DNA of 64,000 nt, taken from Arabidopsis thaliana. Its lineage: Eukaryota > Streptophyta > Magnoliopsida > Brassicales > Brassicaceae. The notes beneath the pieces are model-generated. The model saw only the letters and a list, made by a program, of their open reading frames with translations, searched no databases and was not told the origin of the DNA. Below, piece after piece: positions 15,629 to 27,004 of the stretch. Each line of letters begins with the position of its first letter. The first letter of the stretch is position 1. Where the stretch lies: the NCBI RefSeq assembly GCF_000001735.4, contig NC_003074.8, positions 3,906,101 to 3,970,100 on the forward strand, given 5' to 3'. The translations under genes were made by a program, and so were the position numbers.

Positions 15629-16992
15629 TTAAACAGTAGATTTCCTGTATACCACGACAACGGCAGCAGCATTCGGAATGAACTTATCATGCTTTCTGCA
15701 ATAAGAAAAAGAGCATGCTTTGTAAGTAAACAAAGTGAACGAGAAAAGGAGAAGATAGTAACTAAACAGTGAAATCCAAACCTGCACTGGGAGATACAGC
15801 TTGAATTCCGGAGGAAGCTCCTCTTCAGAGTAGAGACGATCAGCAAAATATATGCGCCTAAGGCGGCAGTTAGCATGAATCTGAACTCGCAATGTCTCAG
15901 CATAATTAGTCCCATAAGCTCTCCTAGTAAGATCCGCTAAGTTAAGCTGGATTTGATTCCATCCCTCGTCCATCTTCAGTGGCATTGTGCAAATATACGG
16001 CTTTACTCTAGTGACAGCCTAGGAAAAATTGTTCAATACAAAACATCAATACTAGTCCCTAGGATTTTAGCATAATACACAAAGTGCAGCAGATCTAATG
16101 TATTGACAACAACTGTATTTACAAGCTTATCGAAAGATTAGGAGATTGATACCAACTGTTGTTAGTATACTAAACTAAACATTATCCAGAAGCTACCTAC
16201 TAATCTATTGTGTGACATCAGACTAAGCCATTGATTAGAAATTGCTTGAAGAGAATAACCAATAACCTAAAACGCAGCATCGACACTACAGTAGATAAAC
16301 TAGTGAAGACTGAATAAGCAAAGGGAAAGACATACATACTTGAAAGTTAGAAGCTCGGAAACGCCGGCGAACATTCTTGTCATCCAGAATCTGAATCTCG
16401 AATGAGAAATATTTCTTCATATCCTTCACCACCAAGACCAAAAAAGGAAGTTTGATACCAAGAGTAGCGGAAAGATCAGCAGGACATGTAATGTATGTAG
16501 ACTGAATATTTGATCCAACTACTTCAAGCACATTGGATTGAATGTCATCATCATGGCAACGCTTCACATGTCCATCCACAACTATTAATCAAAAAACAAT
16601 AAACAGGCTTAGGTAAACACTAATTTGATCAAATTCTAGAGAAATTGTAGCTCAGATAGAACAAGTCAACAATTATTTGTTAGACAAAGCTCACGGTTTT
16701 AAATTCATACAGCTTACAGAGGATTTTGACAAAAAATCACACTAACTTAGATTCAATTACTTATATCTAGCAAATATATTATAGATTATTTTGATCATAA
16801 AGCTCACCTTCTTTATCCCATATCTGAAGAGGCTTACTTCTGCAAAACAAAAAACCTCCATGATTTAAGAACAGTAGAACACATCAAACGATTCCAATTA
16901 ATTAGATATTGAAAAGAAAAAAGTAACAAAATAATATACCCTAGACTGTACAAAATAGACAGAAACCCAGATTGAAACGTGTTCTTGAACAT
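15629..16992 (-). CDS. CFAP20 / BUG22 cilia-associated protein homologue
   Basis: Small, strongly conserved protein of the CFAP20/BUG22 family (C16orf80), an inner-junction protein of ciliary doublets and also a nuclear/centriolar protein in animals. Five exons: 16992-16940, 16839-16808, 16581-16340, 16018-15782, 15691-15629. They give about 208 residues starting [19 protein letters not shown] and including [12 protein letters not shown] and [20 protein letters not shown]. The core up to LPVQ is 188 residues, matching the animal protein; a plant-specific 20-residue tail ([20 protein letters not shown]) follows. The last intron's acceptor is taken as AAAG before CAT, since the nearer CAG would break the frame. 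Land plants with non-motile sperm keep this gene, so it must have a non-ciliary job. Confidence 0.85.
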
Positions 16993-17933
16993 CTTCCTGC
17001 TCCTCCGGAATTTTCCTGCTTCTCCGATTCCGAGAAGAAGAAGCTCGTAGACTTGTCGTCGTATGATAATAAATCTATAGGGCTACCAAATTCCTCGTTA
17101 TAAAGGCTTGGGCCTCGGCCCACTAATAAAGCCATGAGCCTTTGAGTTGAATGAAGATAGATAATAGATGCCATTTTTTCCAATATAATATTGCGGTTCA
17201 GCTGGATAAACCCAACGTGGTATTCCACCCGCTAATCACATGCCACGTGTCTTATTCTCCACAAAGAGAGTGTCACGTGTGCCTAGATATCAGCCAAGAA
17301 AGACACGTCTCGGTGCGCAAATGACTAGTTTATCCTCTAACAGCCGCGTTATCTTCGCACTGCTCACGAAGGTCATATTCGGAATGACACATAAGGTAGG
17401 GTCTTCAATTCAGCAACTTGCAGAAGTATTTAATTTCCAATGCCGACTTTGGAGACAATAAAAGATATGACAGTACACGTGGGCCAATGAGAAGAGCGCT
17501 TTAGATGGAGGAAAGATAAGAGCCACAAATCTCGTCTATGAATTCTGAGCCACGAAAACAAGATCTACCTCACGCGCCCTTTATCTCACGCGCTTCCCCT
17601 TACTTGTGGTTCTCTTACCTCCTCGGAAGTTGAAACATTACAACAAACACATTCGTCTTCTTCTCTCTCTCTTTCTCTTTGGTCTTTTTTTTGCTTACTG
17701 TTGAAGAAAATTTAAACAAAGGCTTCTCTTGATTTTTGAACCAATCATCTTTACTTCATCTGAGGGTTTCTGATTTGGGTCTGATTCAAAACTCTCTCAT
17801 CCGTTCACTACAAAGTGAGTTTCTTTCTCTTTGTGCTTGTTAGATTTGAATCCATACATTTTTCGAATTGTTTCTGAAAGTAGTGAGCTTGATTTGTTCA
17901 TTCATCAGGTTGATAGATCGATCGATTGATTTT
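16993..17933. promoter_or_regulatory. Divergent CFAP20 / LNK3 promoter with G-boxes
   Basis: This 941-base divergent region holds three CACGTG G-boxes at 17244-17249, 17274-17279 and 17476-17481 and a further ACGT core near 17304. TGGGCC/GGCCCA site II motifs lie near 17108-17122 on the CFAP20 side. A GATAAG-type I-box lies near 17512. A leader intron of LNK3 probably runs from a GTGAG donor at 17815 to the CAG at 17906-17908. I did not find a perfect evening element. Confidence 0.55.
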
Positions 17934-19162
17934 ATGGATTGTTATGCTGAAGAGCTTGTTGTGCCTAATTATCAAGAATCATCATCAGAGACATACCCAT
18001 CTACTGGTATGTGGGGTGGATGGAGCATGAGCTCCCCTGAAGCAGCTGAGAAATGTTTCGATTACGATGGTTTCAATGGAGAAGGAATGATGTATAGTCA
18101 GATGAGTATGAGGACTAGTGAAGAAGAAGAAGAGTCTAAAAGATCAAAGGCTTTCTATGGTGCTTCTTCACTTCACGATTTCGAAGGCATCGAACAGATG
18201 GATGATATGTTCTTGTACGTCTCTCAATTCTAATAAGTCTCTTTTTTACTTATTACCATTTGCATAGGTTTGTGTTTTCCGATGTAATTGTTGTTTTCTT
18301 CTGTTTGCTTTTCCGGTTTTACTGCAGAAGTTCAATTTTGGAGGATGTTCCAGAGGATGATGGAGATGTTCACCGCGCGACCAGTAGCAATAACAGTGTC
18401 GGTTCTTCTTCTATGTATGGTGGTGGTAGGGAAGTCCCTATGTTCCATTGTCATGACATGTCTTTCAAGGTAAGGGATTTGTCTACTTTACATGGTGTTA
18501 ATTTAGAGATTCATGATTAAATCTTAAGAACGACCCTTTTTGTTTCTGGTTTGAAGGAGGAAGCTCCATTTACAATCTCGGATCTGTCTGAAGAGAACAT
18601 GTTAGATTCAAACTATGGGGATGAACTGTCTTCTGAAGAATTCGTGTTGCAGGATCTACAAAGGGCTTCACAAAAGGTCAGTTACCGATGATTTAGCTTG
18701 TAAACTTGCTTCGCATCCTAGATTTTGTCTGATAGAATCTTGTCTTTGCTTTCTAGTTGACTGATGAGACACGCAAATGTTTCCGGGATACTTTTTACCG
18801 ACTTGCAAGGAGCTCACAAGATAAATCTGATTCAGTCAGCCCCAACTCGGAAGAGCTGCTTATGCAAACGTCTAGATATGATTATGGTGATGGAAACAGG
18901 TACATATCATATCTTTATGTCTGATCTACACTTGAAAGGAAATCATCTTGGTGCTCATAGGAACAGAATCTTCATTTTCTTCTGGATCTTTAGATTCTTA
19001 TGAGAAGACTGATCAAAGTGACATCTATTTGATTGCAGGTTTAGTAGAGAGGAAGAGATAGAATCTGAAACGAATTCAATCGATAGAGCTGTCGCAAACC
19101 TCACATTCAACAAAATGGAATCCAACATAAGCAATTTTCCTCTGTCGGAAAGAGTACAGTAG
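17934..19162 (+). CDS. LNK3: LNK3, night-light-inducible clock-regulated protein
   Basis: Member of the LNK family, transcriptional co-activators that bind REVEILLE MYB factors and link light to the circadian clock. Five exons join in frame: 17934-18214, 18328-18469, 18557-18676, 18757-18899, 19039-19162, giving 269 residues. It starts MDCYAEELVVPNYQ, is rich in Asp/Glu/Ser and has no catalytic fold. Conserved blocks visible are GMWGGWSMSSPEAAEKCFDY, DGFNGEGMMYSQMSM and, near the C-terminus, ETRKCFRDTFYRLARSSQ, the latter shared by LNK proteins. LNK3/4 are shorter than LNK1/2 and lack their long C-terminal part; this length fits LNK3. Three upstream G-boxes are consistent with light or clock input. 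Confidence 0.88.
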
Positions 19163-19619
19163 CTGCCGCTGATCAAGATCAACCATTGGCGCCTCATCAT
19201 CTTCCTATGAAGTTTTCTGTTACCATATGTGTATAAATGTGTGTATATATAGTTGACTTAATGTTGCAAGCTTCAGTTTTGATCTGTCAAAAGAATCTGG
19301 TCCCCTTTTTAATTCCTGCAGTATGCTTTCTACAAACACTACCTGATGGCCTTGAGACTTACTTTCCTCAATATGAATAAGAACATCGTGTTTCAATGAA
19401 CACATAAACATTGACTCAACCATAAACCAGTAAAACAGTCGAAACAATACTCATTGATAGGGCTTTTCAGTTAACAATCAGGAAAATTTTGAGTTTTGAA
19501 TGATTTGAGCAAAACCATAAAACAGGAAGTAGGAGCCAATGAATTTTTTTAACATGAGACAAATAGATGGCTCAGAGCAAAATCCTACGCCTGTATTAAA
19601 AAGTCAAAAGCCAATGGCA
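19163..19619. other. Convergent 3' UTRs of LNK3 and FKBP43
   Basis: 457 AT-rich bases between convergent stops. No gene, repeat or RNA is evident. Confidence 0.5.
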
Positions 19620-22600
19620 TTATCTGATTTTTACAGCCTCCACTTCATAGACAAGCCACGCACTCTTAGGCACCTTTTCCTTCAATCCCCTTTTTGAGTA
19701 CCTGTGTTTATCACATCCAGAGTAAGAGACACAAAGCAGGTGTATAAACTCAGTTACATTATGCTGAGAAGCCTGAGATGAATCATCAAGACACGGTCAA
19801 CTGAAACCATTATGACATACCCGAGGGCTGGCGGTATTATGAGTCTTCTCTTATCACCAACTCGCATTCCTGAGTATTAGAAAATGCAGCCGTATTTTTA
19901 AAAGGTACCAAAAATCATGAATTTTCAGTTGAAATCCTCTATGGGTTAAGCCACTATACCTTCAACACCAATGCTGAGACCTTCTATGACATTTTCTCCA
20001 CCTGCAAGTAGCATTATAATTAATCATAAAAAGTAAACAAAAAGCAAAATGTGTTTGAGGATGGGAGAAAAAGCAATTATAATGAGGATTCTACGATATC
20101 TATGAAATCTTTACCTAAGCGGAATCTTAGTGGATCTTCTCCCAAGTTTGAATCAAACAAGTTCCCGGTGTCTTTCAACTTCCCAGTATAGAGTATACTG
20201 ACCTGGAAAAAACATCAATCGTTCAAAGATTTCCAACCTAATGGTGCTGAGAATTGAGACAGCATCAAGATAGCACGTGTCGAAGAAGTGGATAGGATGT
20301 CAAAAATACTCACCTTTTTCCCTTTAACAGCTGATTTTCCATCTAACTTTCCTTTTTCAATATCTTCAATGATCACTCCATTTGATAAAGTCCTCGTTTC
20401 TAGTGGTTTCTTAGTACCAGCTTCTTTCTCGATGTTCCTATACATTATGGAAAATACAATTTATATGAGTAGTTTATAAACTAAATACCAATTGAACTCA
20501 AAATAGTATCCACTCAAACCCAAAGGAAAAACTAAAAGAGACAATTTTAGCAGAAGCTTATCTCAGGAACCCCATTTCTAGTGGTTTCTTAGTATCAGCT
20601 TCTTTCTCTATGTACCTATTCGTTATGGAAAATACAAAAACCTAAATACCAATAAAACTCAAAATAGTATCCACCCAAACCCAAAAGAATAACTAAAAGA
20701 GACAACTTTAGTTGAAGATTGTCTCAGGAACCACTAGTTCATCAGACCCTTTACCTTGTATTTGCAGATAATTATATTTACTTCTGCAATTTTTTCAAAT
20801 GAATTTTCTACCTAAGTAGCAATGTTAAGACTCACTTGTCGATAGCTTGTTTCTTCTTCTCTGGACATTCCGGGACATCTGTAGTTTCCTCTCTCCTATC
20901 CCTTTTCTTCTTTTTCTTTGATAGAGTTGCATCACCATTCTGAGAAAGTAATACATCACTTGATGATTTGATCCCCCTGTCATGTGCCAGACATGATATG
21001 TTAGTTGACGTTTAAAAATGGACCTTTAATACCAGTGAGAATTTATGTGCATTTAACAATGATATCAACTTTCTAATACATGGGGATAAACCATTTGTAT
21101 ATTAAACGTCAACTTCTGAAGAATAAGAGTAACCTTTTCACTTTCACCGGATAAGAACTACCCTGTAAGCACACTTGACCAATCATTTAACACCGGCAAC
21201 TAATTTGAGTGTATAATAAATAATGTTTGATATCGATTCACTTAAATCATAAACGACAACAAAATTCCATTCCGTGCTTTCAAATCATCCTAGCATCTTC
21301 TACTATCCGGAATATCTAGCAGAAAGTATTATCTATTCAATAGTATGGTACCACTCACTTGTCAGAAACTGGATTCTCATTCTGAAGACTTTCAGGCATA
21401 TTTTTCCCCTCTCCGTCATCTGAGTCAATAATTATAGCTGAACTCTTAGACCTTTCCTTGTTTCTTTTTTTCTTCGAAAGAATTTCACAGTCTTTCTGGA
21501 CGGGAGACAGTTTAGCATCATCCAATGGTTTATCCTCCCTGGCATGTTAAACATAATAGATTTATAAAAGGTTAAAATTTGGTCTGTAGTGGGTGAAACT
21601 TACTTACCTATTATCCAGAGTCTTGTGAGTATTAATTTTTGCTTCAAATGTCTTCTCACACTTGGCAGGCTCACCACTTTCCAAAGTCGATTTTCTTGCC
21701 TTCGACCTCGTAACCCTTGAAGGCAGAGGACTCTCTGAAGAATGGACCTTCGCGATCTTGGGCTCATTACCATTGTTAAGTACTTCTACAGAATCCTCAT
21801 TGCTAGATTCATCAGCTCTAGCCGAAGTTTCATCAGAATCTGAATCAGAAACTTGAAACTTCTTCCTTAGTCTTCTACCTTTTCCATTTTTTTTCTTCTC
21901 TTTTGTTTTAGCTGTCATCTCCTTAATAGATACTGGAAAGGAGTCAAGATTATCAAAAATTGGAGATACAGTATCAGAAAAGAAACAATGAGCACATCCC
22001 CAATCTAATTTCATGTAAGAAAATCGCGAGATGCAGATCAATACAAGAATTACATAAAGAAGCGTCGTACTAATTTCTCCACCAAAAGACACTAGTACAG
22101 AGAATCATACTAAACAAAAACTGCGGTTAACTCACAAAGTCCCATGCAACTAGAGTCAAGGAAAAAGGATGCAGAACAATACTCCATATAGAAACTGAAA
22201 ATCTTATGTATTTGTAAGTGCAGAATAAATAGTCAAGCAAAGTAATATAGTCAGACTGCAAAGTAACTCCCAGTGTATTAGTGATTCTAAGAATATATTA
22301 ATGATTAAAGCTTATATCCACAAAGCAAACATAACATATAACTAAAAAGTAAAGAGACACCATAAAAACAAGAAACGAAATGGCTTACTTTCATCATCAT
22401 CAGTACTAGACACGTGTGAACCACGGACAGCTGGATCGTCGTCGTTAATGAAACTATCACTGTAGTCATAATCATCACTGCTACCTTTCTCCATGTCTGT
22501 GTCAACAATGTCTTCTCCAAATGACTCTCTTTTGATTAAGTCAAGGATACAAAATAACAATCTAGGAACCAATAATTCATATGCACTTTAATCTAAATTC

Positions 22601-23246
22601 GAATGAGGATACGATTCATCATCATTTGGCCTAAACCCGGTACTCCTTCCGAGGAAGTAGCCAGTGAGGTGTACACTCCGAGGTCCGATGACAGAGAAGA
22701 TAACCTCATCAGTTTCTTCAAACTCCAGATTCAATTGGCAAGAATCAACTTTATCAGGAGTCAAGACACATAACAAGAGGGGACTTTTGTTCCCAACGTT
22801 ACACTGTAGAATGCTTCTATTGGTTGCAGTACCATGGCCCAATGTTGCCTAAAGCAAAGATAACCAAGTAACTCCACTATTTGCTACATATCAGTCTCTC
22901 TACCCTAATACATATCTATGTAAAACTTTCCTAGCGCGTTTAAACACACCCAAATCAAGAGCAGACATAAGAATTAATCAAACAAGCGTACAAAAACCTG
23001 AAAAGTTCCACTAAATTAAGATTAGAAGACCTGGGAAAGGTGAAGTCTTCTGATTCCTGTAGCTTCATTATTCTTAAGAGTGAAAGTTTTGCCTGGCTTC
23101 ACTTCAACTCCTGCAAACAAACAAATCGTGTTCATCAACGCCAAGCTCCATTGAAAAAAATTAGGTCTTTTATCTCAATTGGTGATTGTTCATATTTGTT
23201 TTGGGTTCAAAAGAAATCAAACGGTGAACCCACCCCAAAAAGCCAT
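19620..23246 (-). CDS. FKBP43: Nuclear multidomain immunophilin, FKBP43-type
   Basis: Peptidyl-prolyl isomerase-like histone chaperone of the FKBP53/FKBP43 group, about 500 residues over about twelve exons. It starts MAFWG at 23246 and reads on as VEVKPGKTF: an N-terminal nucleoplasmin-like domain ([26 protein letters not shown]). Long acidic and lysine-rich stretches follow, with NLS-like [13 protein letters not shown] and [10 protein letters not shown]-type blocks. The C-terminal FKBP domain (from [14 protein letters not shown], through [19 protein letters not shown] and [20 protein letters not shown]) ends [10 protein letters not shown] at 19620. The tryptophan that floors the FK506 pocket in FKBP12 (VIRGW) is Leu here (VIEGL), so isomerase activity may be weak. 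FKBP53, the relative, chaperones histone H3 at rDNA. A partial exon duplication sits in an intron near 20.4-20.7 kb. Confidence 0.88.
20397..20733. repeat. Tandem duplication covering part of an FKBP43 exon
   Basis: Two diverged direct copies, 20397-20571 (175 bases) and 20575-20733 (159 bases), share long identical runs such as TAGTGGTTTCTTAGTA and CTCAAAATAGTATCCAC. Copy 20397-20571 contains the genuine exon encoding [14 protein letters not shown] with its acceptor. The other copy, upstream in transcript order, keeps the equivalent [14 protein letters not shown] and an AG acceptor, but then runs into a stop codon (GFLR, stop). The second copy therefore looks like a duplicated, unused or cryptic exon. 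Confidence 0.8.
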
Positions 23247-24232
23247 GGAATTTGGTCAAAGAATGAAAGATAATCGTCAAAGAAAGAGAGACGAGAGACG
23301 AGAGACTCCAACGCCGACCCTTTTGGGTTTCTCCGTTCAGTGCTGAGGTTTTTGTTGTCGAGGGTTTTATTTGTTTGCCGCCCTGATTAATTTATTTATT
23401 GTAATGCCCAATGGGGTTAAACCTTTTAAGATTTTTTAAAAAATTTGACAAACATATTTTTAGGACAAAAGAGGAGGAAGAAATTAAAAAAAAAAAATTA
23501 ATAACGTTTTAGGAAAAATTAAGGAATGATTTCCAAATATCAAATATCAAAAAAAGATTTTAAAAATCAGAATTAAAAAAACTTGAAAACGTTCCTACAC
23601 TTTTGAGTGAGTTTGTTGTTTCTTTTGGTAATGTAAATTGTTTCTGAATTATGATATTTTTGGTGGACAAAATATATAAATTGTTTAGGAAACTTATCAG
23701 AAATTAGTAGAAACCTCTATAAATGTTGGATCTTTAGTGATACTACTCCAATTCTTGTAAACAAGCTCTTAATGATAATCCAAATGACGTTACAAAAAAG
23801 GATCATTTGTACCAAGAAGTTATATTGAAATGGCTATGATGTGGCCAACAAGTTCTGGTTAACAACTTGCATTATCAATCACATCTTCTTTCATTGTTAA
23901 TAGGTTTAGCTACATCATCTAGTCTTAAGAGGATACACCAATCTCATCTCATCTTCACCTGACTATGAAGAAAACAGAACAAACATCACTCTGTATCAAA
24001 ATTTTGTTGCACTCTGATTGTCTTTAGCTACCAATTCCATAACCATCCAGAATTTGCAATCACATAACAACAGCACACTCAAACCAAAGTGAGATTCTTT
24101 AATAGTAAAATCTTATATCCATGATCAGATGATCTTGAACTCTGTGAGTATACAAATACATACATTCTTAAAACAAAAGCATACACATTTCAATAACAAA
24201 AGCAACAATTTTCACAATCTCTCAAGTCTTTC
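23247..24232. other. Spacer: FKBP43 promoter and 3' flank of the LHC-like gene
   Basis: 985 bases, AT-rich from about 23400 on, with oligo-A runs and no coding pattern. A GA-rich tract (AGAGAGACGAGAGACGAGAGAC) near 23280 lies just upstream of the FKBP43 start and may be its leader. No mobile-element ends were recognised. Confidence 0.45.
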
Positions 24233-24793
24233 TTAATCCTTAGGCCAAACACTAACCTTCTCCTTCTCAATCTTGACAAACATAGCAGAAACAGCCGCAA
24301 CGAAATAGATCTGAAGAAACACCACAGAAGGCGTGTGGTAATTCAACACACTCTTACCCGTCGCAAGCTCAACTAGAAGCAAAGCCGTGAGCCCTAATCC
24401 CGCAATCCTTCCATTAATCCTTTCGCTGAAGGGACTAAACCCTGGTTCCACTTTCAAACCACCTGAAACCGCTTCTTTTAAGCTTACCGGCGGCAAATAT
24501 ATTCCCGTACCTTTCGACGGAGACCCACTTGACCCTTTCTTCGATTTTCTCACTTCTGCTTTCTTACCCGTCCCGCTTCGGTATCTGAGTCTGATGTTTG
24601 AGAGACGAGACTCGAATTGGTCCGGATCAGTGCCGGATTCGGACTGTGTAGTTTCCGGGTCGGGTTGAGTATCCTCCGTGGACTCAACGTCGGTAGCGTG
24701 GACGGTGAAGATTCTTAAAGCATTGGGCTTTCCGGCGGGAATAAAGCGGAGAGATGGGAATGGGTTCGTGATTCGCAGAGGTGTTATCGCCAT
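24233..24793 (-). CDS. Chloroplast-targeted LHC-like (one-helix) membrane protein
   Basis: Intronless gene for 186 residues. The N-terminus (MAITPLRITNPFPSLRFIP), rich in Ser/Pro/Arg and poor in acids, looks like a plastid transit peptide. Residues 40-100 are acidic then basic and probably disordered. Residues 123-153 read SERINGRIAGLGLTALLL then VELATGKSVLNYH. The E-x-x-N-G-R pattern followed 13 residues later by E-x-x-T-G is the chlorophyll-binding helix of the LHC/HLIP/ELIP superfamily. A second hydrophobic segment spans about 157-173. I infer a thylakoid protein; chlorophyll binding is plausible because Glu, Asn and Arg ligands are kept. It has no FKBP domain, so any isomerase label copied from its neighbour would be wrong. 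Confidence 0.75.
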   Translation of the reverse strand: MAITPLRITNPFPSLRFIPAGKPNALRIFTVHATDVESTEDTQPDPETTQSESGTDPDQFESRLSNIRLRYRSGTGKKAEVRKSKKGSSGSPSKGTGIYLPPVSLKEAVSGGLKVEPGFSPFSERINGRIAGLGLTALLLVELATGKSVLNYHTPSVVFLQIYFVAAVSAMFVKIEKEKVSVWPKD

Positions 24794-25525
24794 TTTTTAG
24801 AGCTTCGCGTCTCGCTCTCTATCACTCTCCTTCTGTGTGTCCCTCTTTGGATAAGAGAATTATATTTTCTCTTCTTTTAATTCAACTTTGACATTTTTGT
24901 TTATAATCCATTTTATAAGAACTATATATAGCATACAATTTTTGTGGTGTTCATTTTTTCTGAATTTTCATGTTTACTATATAACTTCCACATAATTTTC
25001 TCGAGGCAAAGAAAAAGTATTAAAGTAAGATCACAAAATTTACAGATCCCTAAAAAGAAAGCAAAATAATTATGCAATTTTCCATCATAGTAACGACTGT
25101 ATGATTTTATATTATAATCTTTTTTAACATACTATAATCTTTGTCCCATTTTATACGAGGATTACGAATTAGATACAGTAAAATAAATTTGCAATGGAAA
25201 TATAATATTTTATTATAATCTTTTTTTCTATAAATGAAAACAATTTGGAATGACATCCCAATAATATTTTTATTAATTTCCCATTAATGATATCCCGATA
25301 ATATAGTCAGCCAAATTCGAAATCAGGAATTTTGTGAACCCCATAATTCGTTCGATAGAGGACTATTTCGATAAATAGATAAAGTTAGAGGTTAATTTTG
25401 TAAATAAATGATAAAGTCAGAAAAGGAACATAACAGATGCGCGAATATGCGACCACATGAGATGAGTTTCACATCTTACCAAAGTCTGTGATAATTTTTC
25501 CGACAGAAGTTTCATCTGAGAAAAG
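24794..25525. promoter_or_regulatory. AT-rich divergent promoter region
   Basis: 732 bases between divergent start codons. Very AT-rich from 24880 to 25300. A 31-base segment at 25378-25408 is nearly repeated at 27822-27852, upstream of ITN1 (same orientation). No other element could be named. Confidence 0.4.
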
Positions 25526-27004
25526 ATGGCTACATTTGCACTTCCCTTCTGCGAAATTCCCGAGGATCTCCAGCTCCGAATCTTATCCCTCCTCACACCA
25601 GCGGAGATCTCCAGCTTCGCCTGCACATCGAAACGCTTCGCCTCGCTATGTCAAGAAGACGGCAAAATCTGGCACGTTATGTGCGATCAGAGATGGGGGA
25701 AGAAAACTAAGATCCAGAAATGGGCAAACGGTCAAATCCCTTATAGACACCTTTACAAGACTCTAAAGGGATTGGAGAATCTAATTGGCTTCTGGCGTCT
25801 CTGCGGCAGAGCAAATCCCGCCGCTTCATCGCCGCCGCTTGTTTTCTTCGATTGGGGTTCTTCTTTTATATTGGGATCTAGAGTTTTATCCACCGGAGAT
25901 GATACTTATGAGGTAAAGAAGACACCTTTTCTCTTAATGGGGATTTCGCCGGAGGGACGATCTGAGAATTTCTTGGATCTCGTCGGTGGTAATCTCAGAT
26001 CTGTGGATGATGATTTGAAAGAATTAGAAGCTTCTAACAATCTCGTCTCGGTGGATGTGAATTTCATGGGGAATGGTCATATCATGGTGGAGGAGAATCG
26101 ATGTTTTACCAACAACAATCGTAGAGAAGACCAGAGGAGCTCAGGGGATGAGAGTGATGATTTGATCTCATCGCCCAATTTTTCGGAAATGTACACTCAA
26201 TTGGCGAATAAGACGAGTCCAGGCGGTGACAGGAGGAGACAGAAGAGGAAGGAGAAGGAGAGGCAAGCGTCGAGGACTAAGTGGGAACCAGAACACTTTC
26301 TCAAAGTTGCTGATTGCTCCCCCACGCCTACTAGACCCTTACAAGGCTTATGGAAGGTCTCAATTATAACTCCTTATCATATTGTTTTCATTGATAATGT
26401 TTGAGATTGAGAAAAGCCTTTGTCTTTAAGGTAAAGGGAATGCAAAATTTGGTTTTTTTCTAAGTCTAGTTGATTGAATAGACCAATCTTTCATTAGTTA
26501 TCTTCGTTGTAATGATGATGGTTGTGTTGTTAAGTAGTTTATCTCCATGATTCTTGAACTCGGCAGGGTTTCTGTGAGGGAAGCATCGAGTTGTATTTGG
26601 TCAAATATGATGAAGTTGGAGGCATTATATGCAGAAAAGTAGAGGACTTGTCCCTCTCACGGTACACTCCTCCTGTGTTCTGGACACCCAAACATACGTT
26701 CATCAGATCTCCTTTTTCAGCTGAAGAAGAGCTGCTACTGAATAGTCGAATCCATATTAGCCCTTTCGCTGAAGTTCATGAAAATGTTGTATCTGGAATG
26801 TTGTACATGAAGTCTAGCTGCGATCTGGTGTTGCCAGGAGAACCTGGCAATGGCATTGGTTTTCTTAGAGGTGAAGGGCGGGTCTGGTTGTATGACAATG
26901 GGACTTTCGGTTTCGGGTTTCTTCGAGATCAATTTATCATTGATCTGAAACGTGTTGCTCTGGAAGATGGGTGTCTAGCTGACGAGGTAGAAGCTTGTAT
27001 GTGA
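25526..27004 (+). CDS. F-box protein with large C-terminal domain
   Basis: Putative SCF ubiquitin ligase substrate receptor of 422 residues in two exons (25526-26356 and 26567-27004). An F-box lies at residues 8-55: EIPEDLQLRILSLLTPAEIS, then FACTSKRFASLCQEDGKIWH. The middle is charged and probably disordered, with a basic run DRRRQKRKEKERQ near 236-250. The second exon encodes a beta-rich conserved region starting GFCEGSIELYLVKYDEVGG and including GRVWLYDNGTFGFGFL. That region recurs in a small plant F-box group; I cannot name its ligand. No LRR, Kelch or FBA repeats are visible. The intron donor follows LQGLWK and the acceptor restores GFCEG in frame. Confidence 0.85.

Noticed and set aside
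23280-23310. GA-rich tract upstream of FKBP43 as a GAGA regulatory element
   Set aside because: It is just upstream of the ATG and more simply a purine-rich 5' leader; kept only as a note in the spacer entry.
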